A stretch of 64,000 nt of DNA from Warburgia ugandensis (Eukaryota > Streptophyta > Magnoliopsida > Canellales > Canellaceae): the NCBI GenBank assembly GCA_035236585.1, contig CP141127.1:43786001-43850000 (forward strand), read 5' to 3'. Positions within the stretch are counted from its first letter, which is position 1, and every line of letters starts with the position of its first letter. The notes beneath the pieces are model-generated. The model was given only the letters and a program-made list of their open reading frames with translations. It did no database searches and was not told the origin of the DNA. Positions 23,974 through 37,689 of the stretch are shown in pieces. A program made the position numbers and the translations under genes.

Positions 23974-26160
23974 TGTTGAATGTTTTTTGCAAATGCATAA
24001 TTAGTCAATTGTAGCATTGTGGGGTTGAATTCACCGAGAGGATATAGTACGAGTTTAAAGCACCAAGTTATTCTACTCTAATGATCCTAAAAGATTTACA
24101 TTAGAAAGATTACAAGATGAGGTGATGAATGATCAACTATATTAGATTTTTTTAATTAAGAAAATAAACCATGAGTGAAGGTTAGGATTAGAGATCACAA
24201 ATACTAGCATTAGTGTCCACCACTAATTATTGCTCCTTATAACTCAAGAAGTTGATCTAAACTATGATCAATTTCTCAAGATGTAGTTTCTTTGAAAATT
24301 TAACTTGAAATTCATTGATAGTTAGAATCTAGATAGATTATAGTATCATAATATTCTATGTAAAACATATCCAAATATTCACTATGAAAGGTAATGACAT
24401 TGAATCAAAGAATTGTACTAAGGGTAATTCTATCTTTCTTAAATTAAGATAAATTTAAATTTAAATTTTATTAAGAATTAAGGACTGGTGTTCAGTAATG
24501 TTACTCTAGGATCACTCTAATATAAAAAAAGAAAAAAAAGAACTACCCTAACATAATTTATAATTTAACATAAATTAATTACATGTACATTCAAATAATA
24601 AAATTTTAAATAAATTAACTTAAGTGACAAGCAAAGAAGAGAACTATCTTAAAAGGATGCAAAAATATCTACTTTCTACTATTTTTTTACTTTCTTGCTT
24701 GTTACAAAGATAGAGAAAGAGAAAATTTATTAGGAAATATAAAAGAAAAAATAACACTAAATATTTCTAATTTATGGGTTGATTCTTCAACATGTACTTA
24801 TCTCATCATGTTTCAACTGTACCCAAGAACTTCCATCTCAAATTTTACTCAAATCCAATAAGAATTCAAAGAGAAACCTATGCATGTAGTGTGGGTCTAT
24901 AACTTTAAAGCCTATCACTAACATTTCATTTAAGAAAAATTTAATACTAGTGATTATCAATGACATTTTTCCATATCAAATTGTTCCCTATTAATTACCT
25001 TTAAGTGAAGTTATTACAAGCTAAAAAAATTAGCTTAGAATTTAATTAAATATAAAACTACAAAATTATAGGAGAGTGTCACTACAAATCAAGAGTTTTA
25101 GGTTTTTCCTATATACACCCAATGAGCATGGTGAATAGGGGTATTTCGACCAAGTAGTTCACAACCTTAGAGATTGAATTTTACTTTGAAATTTGGTATG
25201 TAGTACAAGTGAATGCCAAAGAATCCAATGGTATAATTATATTTTCAATAAACCTTATAGATATAATTCTATTTAATAATAAATGTGGCCAATTGATCGC
25301 ACATTGGAATGGTCTCTATTATTGCCTATGATGAAGTTGGTCACTTTAACCATTATAGTCTCCAACTTTTGAATTTAATTTTTTAGAAAAATTTCTTATA
25401 TTACCTAATTGGATGTCAAGAAATCCATCAGCATGGTTAGATCATGAAGAAGACTAACCAAAATAGAGATATTTGATGCATAATATGACTTGTTCACATA
25501 TAATAACATTGCAAAGCAATACATGCTATTGTTGTCTTATAAAATCTCATTCACTTGTTTATCACAGATAGTAACAGTGCAGAACAGTACCTGTTATGGT
25601 TGTGTTATAGAAATCTCATTCAAAACTCAATAAAATAGTTGGAAACCAATGGTAAATTCTTCCTATGGCTTATGAGAACATTTCCAATGATTTAAATCAT
25701 TAAAATATAAACAAGAACCTAATTAACATAAGGAAAATCTGACCCTCTATTTTCTCCTGTTAAGAAAGAAAAGGCAGTGATGAAGATACCTTACTGTACT
25801 CTTATCCTCCTCAGGAAAAATTCATTTCACTTATTTCTTTGTGATATGAGAGCATTATGAATGGTTTAGATCGTTGATCAAAACAAGATAAATACTAGTA
25901 AGGGAGAAATCTAAAGCTCATTTAAGTGCACCTACAGGGTAGCAAGTAGAATTGGAAAAACATATACTTTGCCCTGCTTTCCCTCTTCTAAGGGAAATCT
26001 TTCAAGGAAATTCTAGAGAATGTGGTTCTAGCTTCTCCTTTATTAAATTTAACTTATATCTCACTATCATTCATTGGACTTCGAAGCTAGAATGTCAGTA
26101 GAAGTAGGTGGAACAAAGCAATAATACTTCCATGTTATCCTATGGTTGAAACTTCAAAAC

Positions 26161-26259
<99 letters not shown>

Positions 26260-27353
26260 TCAATAAAAACTTTCTTTCTTTAATTCAATTACAAATGAGA
26301 AATTACATGAAAATACAAGATAAACAGTGAAGTAAAATGCTTATTATACTGGAAGATTAAAAAGAGAAAGGAATTTTTCTCTTCTCGCCAACTCTACCAC
26401 CTCTTCTTCTCCTCCTTTCTACCTGCTTCTCTCTACTTCCTTCTCATTTTTCTTCCTTGCTTCTCTTTATATAGGGTGAGGAGTAGCTAATGCTAGTGGC
26501 TACTCCGTATCAACTTGAGCCACCCATTCACCTACCGTTGACTCTCCCCTCCAATGACCATCTTTTGATGAAAGTGGAATTATTCTAGGTGTTTTCACTT
26601 CATAGCATTAGTAGCTCCATCTTGTTTGCAAAAATTCAAGCCATTAGCTTGCTTCTAACAAGCAACTCTCCTTATGACACATGACAGTAATATAGAGCTA
26701 TCATCCTTAAGATCACCACCCTTCCTCCATCCATCTAATTCCAATTACTTATTTTGACTTAGTCTTCACTTGAGAAGACCATCAGGTGTCATCGCACATC
26801 ATCACATGATATCCCATATGCTCTCATATCATTCATATTCTATACATATACATTCCCAACATTGTGGGCCCTTGATGTATGAAAGAATGAAGGATTGAGT
26901 GAGACCCATGTATGATCTTTCATTTTCATAACATAGTGTGAGTGATCTAGGCTTGCATGAGCTTGGTGGTGGAATAGATGGATTGATCCTCAAAGACTTA
27001 GGATTTTACTTCTTTAATTGATCTAGTTCATCAAAATTAGATTGATCTAAGCCATCCATTTATATTTTAGCTTGATTGGCAAAATAAAATGTTGATAGAC
27101 TTAACATCTCCACTTGGATCTTAACATATAACCTATAAAATATAGAAAAATCCTAATTAGTAGTATTTTACCAATGGTTTTAAAGATAATTTCCTTCAAA
27201 TGACAATCTAACCCTAAAAATGTACTGAATTATGGTTAGATGGAGATTAATCAATATAGTAAAAATCAATCATATCAGTGTAAAAATGATCAATCTCATG
27301 CACTAAACTAATACAAAATTTAGGGTTTTGGATAAATTTTTTAGCACTCAACA
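23974..27353 (-). repeat. 3' LTR of element A
   Basis: About 3.4 kb, aligning from end to end with 55416-58577. Shared landmarks include the GCATAATTAGTCAATTGTAG-type block near the left end, (GA)n at 26165, a TATA-containing leader near 26465-26475, and GATCAATCTCATGCACTAAA at the right end. It carries a long (GA)n and about 20 extra bases near 27322-27341 that the other LTR lacks. Confidence 0.85.
26165..26256. repeat. (GA)46 microsatellite in the 3' LTR of A
   Basis: 92 bases of uninterrupted GA. The same site in the 5' LTR (57478-57492) has only about 7.5 units. The apparent reading frame of repeated Arg-Glu across it is a product of the repeat. Confidence 0.95.
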
Positions 27354-29136
27354 TATTCCACGACTAGTATTTTGTTATTCCCGAGGAAAAACTGCAAAAA
27401 CTATTTTATTGAAAAAATGTCATTTTTTGTAGGCACTCACAGTGACATTTAGCTTATGGAATAAGCCATTGAACCCCTAAGTTACCCTTAGTGGATGAGT
27501 TACGCCTCATAAGAGTTTGCATTCAATTTACCCATAAAATTCAAAATGAGGTCAATTCCTAAGTTTATCTTAAAGATTTCTAATCTCTTAGGTTCAATAA
27601 CTTTAGGGAGATAACAGGAATAGATTAAATTCTCATAGCCCTGCTCATATGTTGAAGATATTCATTTAAACTTGTATCTCAAAGTGTAGTTGTATATATT
27701 CAACATATAAATAACTATTGACTTCTAAGTAGACTATGACTCATAATTTTTTCAAACATACATTTGCACCTCAAATCTCATAGTTTAAATGTACACTTAG
27801 GAATAAAAATCTCAGAAAAAGGGTCAAAAGTATTTTTCAATTATATTATAAGAGTTTTGGAATTCTAATAGCTCATATGTTATCTAAAGGAAGGAAGGTA
27901 TTGAGGAATTATACTGATCCCTTTAAAAAATGATGTCATTAGAAAGAGAAAGTTAAAGAATATCACATCTTAATTCCTATATGTTTATACCCCTATCAAG
28001 ACCATATACGACCTTAAGATCAATAGGTCCTTATTTGGAGTGAAACATAGGCTTAGCAAGGAGAGATGAAAAGAATGGATAGGGTATTTAAAGTCTCCAA
28101 ACATATGTAGAGGTCTACTAGTAAAGATTGACAATTCTTTTTCCTTGTATTAAAGTGAACTTCCTTGTACAGCTTTCTATTTTTCTTCTTTTCTTTCTTC
28201 TTTCTTTTGCATCTTTTGAACTTCTTTGGATCTCTTTGAAGAACTTCCTTTTTCAATATTTACTATCTTTATTGAATTGCAATTTAAAGCTATTCCTTCA
28301 ACCATCTCTAATTTATTTTTGAAGAAAATAGGTAATGGATATTTAATATTGGGTTAATATGTACTTAATTGGGTTCACAAAAAAAGGCTTATATAAAAGG
28401 ACCAAAAAGGCTTATTAGTGGTGAAAATATCATTTAGCATGCTTTTTGGCTTTGAGTTTCAACAAGAATGGCCTAAATCATTTCTTAAGTTTAATATTTT
28501 CATTCAGTTTCAACAAATTTTTAGAAGATTAAGGGTAATACTTAATAATTCCTCTTGGTAATTGACCAAATACTATGATCAACTAAAATTTACAAATGAT
28601 AAAGAAAAATGTGGAATTTATGTATAACCCTCAAAAAAATAAAAAAAATGAATGGCTCAAATAATCAAAAGGTTTATAGGTCTCCACTTGTTTTCTTTAG
28701 GGTTGCAAAGTCATAACCACTTGTTAGTCTAAATTAGGTACATGTGACTATGTGCATAAGATTGTTTGAGATTAGTAGTCATGAAACACTTTGGAAAATG
28801 GGTAAAAGTAGGAACTAATCACATATTATTCTATTAATAAGCTATAGTAATGAGAAAGCATTGAATTTTGGAAGATTCAATTCTCATCATAAGTATGAAT
28901 TGCCCTCAACAATTCAAAAATATTTTAAAATTTCTCTCTCTTTTTTTAAAAAACTAAATATAGAAAGACTAGAATTTAAACAAGTATAAAAAGATTAAAA
29001 TTTGCTAGAATTATACACCCCCAACCTAAGGGGACTGTTGTCCTCAATGTTTGAAAGATTAGTTAAGTGTTTATGATACGTTAAGAGAAAAAAATGAATG
29101 ATGGACAAATTCTGATGGTACAAATTCTGAAAATTC
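27354..29136 (-). other. 3' noncoding region of element A
   Basis: Lies between the pol end and the 3' LTR of A. It aligns in several blocks with 43846-45500 in element B, for example near 27465-27530 (TAAGTTACCCTTAGTGGATGAG) with 43975-44010, and near 28015-28110 with 44500-44620. No long open frame remains. In other Athila elements this place holds a third, often env-like, ORF, but I see no membrane or signal segments here. Confidence 0.6.
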
Positions 29137-29141
29137 CAGGA

Positions 29142-31153
29142 TATAATAACCCCAATTATTGTAAATTGATTGAGAAAATCAATTTGTTTGAATTTTTAGA
29201 AATTCTAGGCCAAAATATTAGGTTATTAGAAATTCTTTTTTTTTTAGAGATTAAACCATGATTTAAAACTTATAAATTATGAATATACTTCAAAAATCAA
29301 TCGAAATGACACTAAGTACGTTCAATTCCAAGTTCAAATGAAAATCCCTAATTTTCTCCATTTCTATGAATAAAAGTGTAAAATAGTAATTTTACCTATA
29401 ACCAAGATCTAAGACTTCAATATTTAGAATGAAATAAGAAAGAGGATTCCAAAGCCACTAAGTATGCTCAATTCCGAGTTCGGGAGAATAAATCAAAATT
29501 TTCTCCATAAAAGGGCAAAATGGTCCTTTCACACCTCCGTGAGGCCCACAAGGGGTCATAAATGGATTCAACGGCAGAAAACAAGTAATGAGTGGTCAAA
29601 CCACTACCAGCTGCTAATGGAGAAGGAGGTGGTAGTGGGAATCCAATGACAATTTAATAATAAAATGAAATGAAACATATTTATGACATGTAATCATAGA
29701 AAAATTCAAAAATCCGTATAAATAGTCCATAAAATTCCCAAAATTTTTGTCTAATGTTCTTCATGAGGTCCCCTACATTTCTCTAAAATCCTAGCTCAAA
29801 ACTCCCCCTCCATCCCCCCATTTCTCTCTTCTTTCATTATGGGCGTGTCCCTAGACGCACCTGGGCAAATAATCCCGTGTTTACATTGGGAGCATCGAGG
29901 GACGCGTTTTCCCCAATGAACCAGGGTTTTTGCCAAGAAACCCTAATTCAATTAGCCATTGCATTCTAGCTAGCAGCTTTATATCTTCACCCATGGATCT
30001 GTTCGAGCCAAGGAAATCTATAAAAGCCCAAAGGTCCTATGATGTCCACCATCGAGAAATTCCAAACAAAGAACAACCTTTGGCAAAGTCACCGTCCTTG
30101 ACGATTAATTCAAGTTATTCTGACCAATCTGGATGGTGAAAGGTGATCTTAAGCTAATGAATCTCTTTAGAGGCATGAGATCTACAAAATCCCGTGATCC
30201 CTGACATTCTTTGACAATGAAATTCCCGCATCTAGGGTTTCTTAGATATGTATATTTTTTGGTGAAATATCTCTCTCTCTGATGAAGTTATCTTCATCGA
30301 ACCCAACTATTTAAGTCACTCTCACCCTCTATTTTCATTTCTAGCACCTCCCTTAGGTTCTCCAATCTCCAGGTGATCTTCCCAGCTGTTGATCTGTCAG
30401 GAATGATGGATCTGGCAACAAGGTTGAGATCCCCATCTTGGGTGGCTTAGATGAAACTTCTGAGCTGTTGGATGATTTCCTGGAACCCAAAAACCTTAGG
30501 AGACGTAATCTTAGCCCTTAATGTTGAGAGATGGATGGTTATCCATGGTAGGGTGATTTGACGGTCTAGATTGGACCATCACGTCCATAACTGGTCACCC
30601 CTCTCAGATCACCTACAAATGATGATAACGAGGGTGAGCCACTCTCCGTTTTGTTGTTTTCTATTGAAGTGATCTCAACCGTACATCTATTGAACTGAGA
30701 TCTTAATTCTACAATTAGGAGCTCATTTTGGCTCTAATTTTAGATCTGAAAGTTGCTATAATTTCTAATGGTGTGTAGAATCAATGGAGATGTTAGATTT
30801 ATATTTTTAATTGTATTTACACATGATAATCACTAAAATCCATTCCAACAGTAATGGATCATGATCAAACTAATTTCAAATTAAAAATCTAATATGATGG
30901 ATGGATCCAGAAGGTGTGAAAACCTTAAGATTGATGATCACAGTTGGATTTCTAATCTCTATATAGGTTTATTTGATAAGAAAATAGTACAAGTTAAAAT
31001 TAGCCATTGAAAACTGCTGAAAATTTAAAAATGTAATTACTCACTCAATTTAAGTCCGATTTTCAATCTGTAAGTTGATATGAGTAGATCTTGATGAGGG
31101 GAACATACTGAACCCATAAAAATAAGATTTTAAGCATCAAACATTTCTATTAG
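29142..31153 (+). repeat. 5' LTR of element C, truncated
   Basis: Matches 32763-34443 closely. It has a TATA box at 29718 (TATAAAT). Compared with the 3' LTR it holds about 335 extra bases (about 29881-30215). The last 3 kb of the LTR is missing, probably by deletion into the internal region. Confidence 0.8.
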
Positions 31154-32762
31154 AAATTTCAAGATATTTTTGGATATTTTCAATTTAACCTAATATTGAA
31201 TGAGGAAATATCTATAGTAGTTGAGGAAAATGGAATAAACTAATTTGAATAAGTGGAATGAACAAATTTTAAGGATTAGTAGATAAAGAAGTGGTTATAT
31301 AAGTTTACATTGGAGAACAACAAGTTTCTTTAGAAAAAGAAGAATGAAGGATCAATGAGATTATGCATAAATGATATTAAGTACCCTTTTATTCTATAAG
31401 GATGAGTAATTCCCAAATTTATTAACATCAATTGGTAATCTAAATGAAACCTAATAGTATGAAATCAAAACAAATTTTGAGTTATATGAGTTGGATAACT
31501 AATATTCATGAATTTGTAATGATATATGGAATTTATTTAAGAAAATCAAGAGCATTTATAGAATATATGATAGACACTTACAAAACTTGTCAACTATCTG
31601 GTAAGTGTATATGTTGATTGAAGAAAGCAAAGTTTAGGATCATATAAATTCTAAGAATGATATAGAAGTTGAACCAATAAAGATTGGAGATGAAACTGAA
31701 TTGTGAGATAATTTTGACAATTAGAGAAATTTATCTCTTATTGATTGTATAGCGTACTATAAGGACATTCTTTTAGAATAATCTTGCCATTGATTACATA
31801 AACCATAAACAGTTTATGGTAGATTATTGAGACTTAAAGAATATATGGTAAATTATGGAGTTTTTAAAGACTTGAGAGTGGATGACTACAAAGTCAATGT
31901 GGACTCTTTTAATAGGAATTATCAAAAATACTTTAAAAAAAGGGTGAGTATGATATGAAAATGTTTTGAGGTATGCTTGAAAGAAGCATGAGGAAATACA
32001 TAATCTTAAAAAGGAGGAATAAGAAAATCAAGTGTTATGAATAAAGAGGAAATAATAGTACAAGAATAGTAATGAAAGTTGAGGACGAAGTTATTACAAG
32101 GAAACTATCAGTTAATATTAGGATTTGAAAATAAATTTTTAGTGGAAAGAAATAGTAGAGTATGATTATCTAGAATAGAAATGAGATAAGTACTTCCGGA
32201 TAATGGAAGAACCAAGAAGAGATAATTACTTCCAAATATTGGAAGATTGTTATAAAGAATAATAGTTGAAATTATAGAATCCAATCAATTTTCATTTTGG
32301 TAGATAGTCTAAGGACTATACATATTAGAAAAGATATGTCAAAACTTGTATAAGTTGAAGAGGAATGAGGATGAGCAATAGAAGTTAGAATGGAAAAAAT
32401 ATGAAGTATTGAAAGATTGGTGAAAATGAGGAGTAGAAATTTAGTATACTAGTCAAGAGAAATAGGAAGTTGTGCACAACAAGATAACTCAGTTTAAGAG
32501 TTATTAATCCTTTTGGAAAGTCTAGCAAAGAATTAGGGTAAGTGATTAATGCATTAGCATTATTAGTGAGATGTGTGTGTTATGACCTCAAAATATGCTT
32601 CTTACCTTTGAGGAGAAGGTAACATGGACTATGAATGAAAGGAAATGGAGGTTTCCTTAAGTCGCAAGGCCACATAAGCAAACTTATGAATGAGTTAATA
32701 AAAACTCATAAGTAAGTTGAAATGCAAATTTCGAGGATGAAATTATTATAAGGGGGGAAGAT
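31154..32762 (+). pseudogene. Remains of element C pol and polypurine tract
   Basis: The coding sequence is almost erased. Near 31335-31420 a reverse transcriptase signature can still be read (GSMRLCI followed by KYPF), matching the usual KKDGSMRxCIDYRxLNxxTxxxKYPLP block with a deletion inside. Just before the 3' LTR the frame reads NFEDEII, typical of the end of chromovirus polyproteins, then the polypurine tract 32749-32762. At about 1.6 kb the region is far shorter than a full gag-pol of 4-5 kb. Confidence 0.6.
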
Positions 32763-35700
32763 TGTAATAACCCCAATTTTTGTAAATTGATTGAGAAAAT
32801 CAATTTAGTTTTAATTTTTAGAAATTCTAGGCTGGAATATTAGGTTATTGGAAATTCTTTTTCTTAGATATTAAACCATGATTTAAAATTTAAAAATTAT
32901 GAATGTACTCAAAAGATCAATCGAAATGACACTAAGTACGTTCAATTCCAAGTTAAAATGAAAAATCCTTATTTTCCTTCATTTTTATGAATAAAAGGGT
33001 AAAAATGGTAATTTTACCCATAATCGAGACCTAAGACTTCAATATTTAGAATGTACTTAGAAATACGATTCCAACGCCACTAAGTACGATCAATTTTGTG
33101 TTTGGGAGAATAAAACAAAATTTTCTCCATAAAAGGGCAAAATGGTCCTTTCACACCTCCATGGGGCCTACAAGGGTCCCACAAATGGATCCAATGGCCA
33201 AAAAAAAAATAATGAGTGGTCAAACCACTACCAGCTACTAGTGGAGAAGGAGGTGGTAGTGGGAATCAAATGACAATTTAATAATAAAAATAAATGAAAC
33301 ATAATTATGATATGTAATCATAGAAAATTTCAAAAATCCCTATAAATTGCCCATAAAATTCCCAAAATCTTTTCCTAATGTTCTTCACAAGCTCCCCTAC
33401 AATGACCCAAAATCTTGGCTCAAAACTCCCCCTCCATCTTTCTCATTTCCCTCTTCTTTCATCTCTTTCTCTTCTTTCTATGTGGGTGTGTCCCAAGACG
33501 CACTCGGGCAAACGACCCTGTGTATGAAATTCCCATGTCTAGGGTTTCTTATAATTTTTTCCCAATGAAATATCTCTCTCTTCGGTGAAGCTTTCTTCAC
33601 CAGACCTGACTAGGTAAGTCACCCTCACTCTCTATTTTCATTTCTGGCACTTCCCTTAGGTTCTCTAGCTTCCAGGTGATCTCCCCGGCCATTAATTTGT
33701 CGGGAACGATGGATCTAGCAACAAGGTTGAGATCTCCATCTTAGAAGGCTTAGATGACACTTTTAAGCTGTTGGATGATTTCCCGGGGCCCAAAAACCTC
33801 AGGAGACGTATTCTTAGCTCCTAATGTTGAGAGATGGATGGTGATCCTTGGCAGGGTGATCTGACGGTCTAGATTGGACCGTCATGGCCATAACCAGTCA
33901 CCCCTCTTAGATCACCTGTAAACAATGATAACGAGGGTGGGCCACTCTCCATTTTCTCATTTTTTGTTGGAGTGATCTCAGCCGTCCATCTATTGAACTG
34001 AGATCTTAATTCCGTAATTAGGAGCTCATTTTAGATCTGAAAGTTGCTATAATTTCTAATGGTGTGTATAATCTAATGGAATGTTAGATTTATGTTTTTA
34101 ATTGTATTTATGCATGATAATCACTAAAATCTATTCCAATAGTAATGGATCATGATCAAAATGATGTCAAATTAAAAATCTAATTCGATGGATGGATCCA
34201 AAAGGTGTGAAAACCCTAAGATTGATGATCATAGTAAGATTTCTAATCCTCTATATAGGTTTATTTGATAAAAAAATAGTATAGACTAAAATCAGCCATT
34301 GAAAAGGGCTGAAAATTTAAAAATGCAATTACTCACTCAATTTAAGTCCAAATTTCAATTTGTAAGATGATATGAATAGATCTTGATGAGGAGAACATAC
34401 TGAACCCATAAAAATAAGTTTTTAAGAATCAAACATTTCTGTTAATTAAAAATACTCTTACTTACACCCTTGATCAAGTAGATCCAAGGTGATTAGAATT
34501 GAAAATCTAGATACACTCAGGATCTAACGGTGATAAAACAATACAGGGATGGTTGGATTGGTTTGATATGAAATAAATCAAGGTGTAGGCCCTTAAATGA
34601 CAAAATGATCATGGAAAATCTCAATGGATCTCATTGATCGGATGCATCAAGAATGATCAGGACAATTGGATCTAAAAATTGAATGATCTAAGGTTAGGAT
34701 CATGCTATTATGATGTTGGATCAATCAAAAGCAAAAAGGATCAAGGGTTGCATTCTTAATGGAATATCAACCCTAGATCTAAAAGATGGACAAATAGGAT
34801 GGTTGGATCATAAGGACAGCTTGATCACATGCTTAATTAATTGTCCTTTACAGTAAATTTGATTCAATTATGATCCATGTCTATTTTTCAATTTTAGTGT
34901 AATTATCTTTAATTTCTTAGAATAAGATATTGTAATATTATTAGTTAATTTCTTTTAAATAGCAATTTTAAATTTAGGTCAGTACTTTCAATTTTTGCAT
35001 GATTGTCTTTAAATTCCTTAGAATTATTGCTGTAATTTCTTTTAATCATAAAATGAAGGAAAATACCTTAAAGAGGTAATTGATGACATATAGATGGACT
35101 TCACTAAATACATATACATCATGAACTATAATCATAGTAAGGGTTAGCACAATATAAGGATTATCAAATCCTTGTCCCAAACTAGGAGAATAATAAATCC
35201 CATGAATGACATTTTAAATGTTCATGGATTTAATTAAAATCAATTAGAAAGAGTACTTAGGGTTAAAATGCTTAGAGGAACCTTATGAAAGGTTGAGCTA
35301 AGCTCACTTTAGTGAATGTTGAACATGGTGGTTAAGGGGGTTCTCTAATAGAGCCTCGCTCTTCCCCTACCTTTCGTTGATGTTTGTGAGGTCTAAATGC
35401 CTCCTTGTATGAGGAGTGGTATAGACGTAGGATGAAATAAGTTATCTTCAACTAGTAAAACATTAACTGGTTGAGTAAAAATAATAAGAGCATAAAAGGT
35501 TAGTAAATTATCTAACCTTAATAAAACTTGTAAGTAAGATAAGGAAGTATTTTATTATGTATCTAAGTATGTATGATGTAGACAAATCTAGATAGAGAAT
35601 CCAAACCCTTGATCAAATATGATTCAAGGAAGAGAACTAAAATCATCCTCCTTAGGGATGATCAAACAACTAAACTTAGATATAAGAAGAACTAGATGAT

Positions 35701-37597
35701 AGAAGATCTAAGCCCTTGATCTTTATCAATAAGTATAAATTGTTGGTCAAAGGATCTATGAAAGATCAAGATCAAAGAAAGGAATACACAAAGACTTAGA
35801 ATAGAAAATACTTAGATTTGAAAGATTAGAAGATCATTCTAGCCATTAGATCATGATAGGGCACAAGATCTAATCCTTTATATCAAAGCACAAGATTAGA
35901 CAAAGAATATAGATAGGATAAAAAATATAGGATTATTTAGATTGTATAAATATTGACAGTGCGTATGGATTTATAGATTTCATATGTCAATCAGGATCAT
36001 GAAAGATTTGAAGAGATGAACCACTACTTGAAGGTAGGAGGATTTTATGAATGCATCTACATAAGAAATACATGTTGAATACATGATCTTATGTTTGGAA
36101 ATGTTGACAAGTATAATGTAAAAACTTGTACTAAATCCATTGAAAACCCTTATGATCTAACCAAAACACATATGGAATGGTTAAGTTAGAATTGAGGAAA
36201 ACCCTAAGTGAATGCTGAACTAGAAGGTATTCCAACCCTAGATAAATAGACAAATTGTTTGATAAGTATAAAATTCATACATGGAAATCATTCATATAGA
36301 ATGGTGATACCTTAACTTATATGAACATGGGTATCATTCATTGTAAATGATGATCCCTAAGTTTGAAGTGAAATCCTATCCTCAGTATAAGAATACCAAA
36401 ATACGAGGATGATGATATAAACAAGATGTCTTATAAGTAAAAGAATACTTTATATACAAGCAAGGAGGCTTATGGTTTTTGTTTTAAATAAGCGTAGGCT
36501 TGGGGATGCTATGCTAGGAGGGTTACGTGGGTTTGGCCATCTGCTCTCCGAAATGTGATATATATGATGATACCATGCCCAAAGAGAGGCAAAATGTCAG
36601 GTGGGGCGATTATTGGAAGGCCACCATTGTGACGGTCTGTCTCCCCATATAGACATGACATAGATGATTTTCCACACTTAGTATCTGTGAGTATGAAAGT
36701 AGTTATCCAAGCACCCTGGTACGGATCCGACTGCAGCATAGTAGTCCTTTGAGTATTTTGCATTATGATGCATGGCATAATGAGATGCCAATAATGCCCA
36801 AATAAGGGAGTATTTTTCCAGTAGAGTCTGGATGTTTTATCAACTCAGTATTACTGAGTGTGATGATATTGCCCAAATGAGGAAGTATTTTCCAGTAGAG
36901 CCTGAACGATTGATCAACTCAGTGTGTCTGAGTATGACTATTGATATTTGAGATATTAACTATTTTTCATGGTTTTGACCATATATATGTATCTATATAA
37001 AGTATACAGTATGTATGTGTAAGGATGTACATATATGACAAAGCAAAGAGATTGATCCATGAGTATGAATAATGGGATTATGAAGTACTAGGATTATACT
37101 ATCAAATTATTATGCTTCTTGAATCACCTACCAAGCATAGCTTGCTAAGATATTATAAATGTTTGAATGTTTACAATATCTTAGATATAGAGAAAGAGAA
37201 TTAGGAGCTCAAGTCTTAAGAAGATTTGGAAGAATAATCAATCAGGGTATATCCCTTGAAGATATGTATTTTTATATGAGAGCATTGTATTGTATTGAGA
37301 GTTTTTAATGTATGGTGACGTTTGGAATTTGGATTATGTAATTTGGACAAGTATTATACTCATACCAGCACTATACTGTGAACCACTGGATGGATTCTAG
37401 AATTTAATAAAAGTATATTCCTTCAATGGAATTTTATCTTGTACAAAATTCTACTTATGTTATGTATGAAGTGATGACTTGGGTTTTACAAAACAAGGTC
37501 TAAAAAAAGGAATTTTCACTGCTTTGTTTTGCAAAAAATTTTTACTACCTTTGAAAAATGTATTACAAAATGTGTTACAAAAACCCAGGTCGCCATG
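32763..37597 (+). repeat. 3' LTR of element C
   Basis: Starts TGTAATAACCCC after the polypurine tract. It has a TATA box at 33341 and a consensus splice donor (TAGGTAAGTC, GT at 33614). Its right part, 36440-37590, matches a separate LTR tail at 60150-61555, including AGCATAGCTT(G/A)CTAAGATATT and the ATGTTTACAAT words. At about 4.8 kb it is long for this group; the right end is placed by the CAGGA repeat and similarity to the other tail. Confidence 0.7.
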
Positions 37598-37689
37598 CAG
37601 GATGCCTCCTGCGAAGCTATTTTTAACATATTCAGCTAGACACTGCTAGGGCTAGAATCCACTCAATCCTAGTAGACAAGATCCCTAGA

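Larger units (their letters stand above)
29142..37597 (+). mobile_element. Chromovirus-type Ty3/gypsy element C inserted in A
   Basis: The LTR start (29142, TATAATAACCCC) recurs at 32763 (TGTAATAACCCC) directly after a purine-rich tract, AGGGGGGAAGAT, the classic 3' LTR junction. The LTRs agree up to 31153/34443. The 5' LTR is then cut short, while the 3' LTR continues to about 37597. CAGGA stands on both sides (29137-29141 and 37598-37602), fitting a 5-bp target duplication, although the right LTR end is then ATG rather than CA. The sequences flanking C match adjoining sequence in element B (about 45400-45560), which shows that C interrupted A. Confidence 0.8.

Noticed and set aside
26142..26330. 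Frame with repeated Arg-Glu
   Set aside because: Created by the (GA)46 microsatellite within an LTR.
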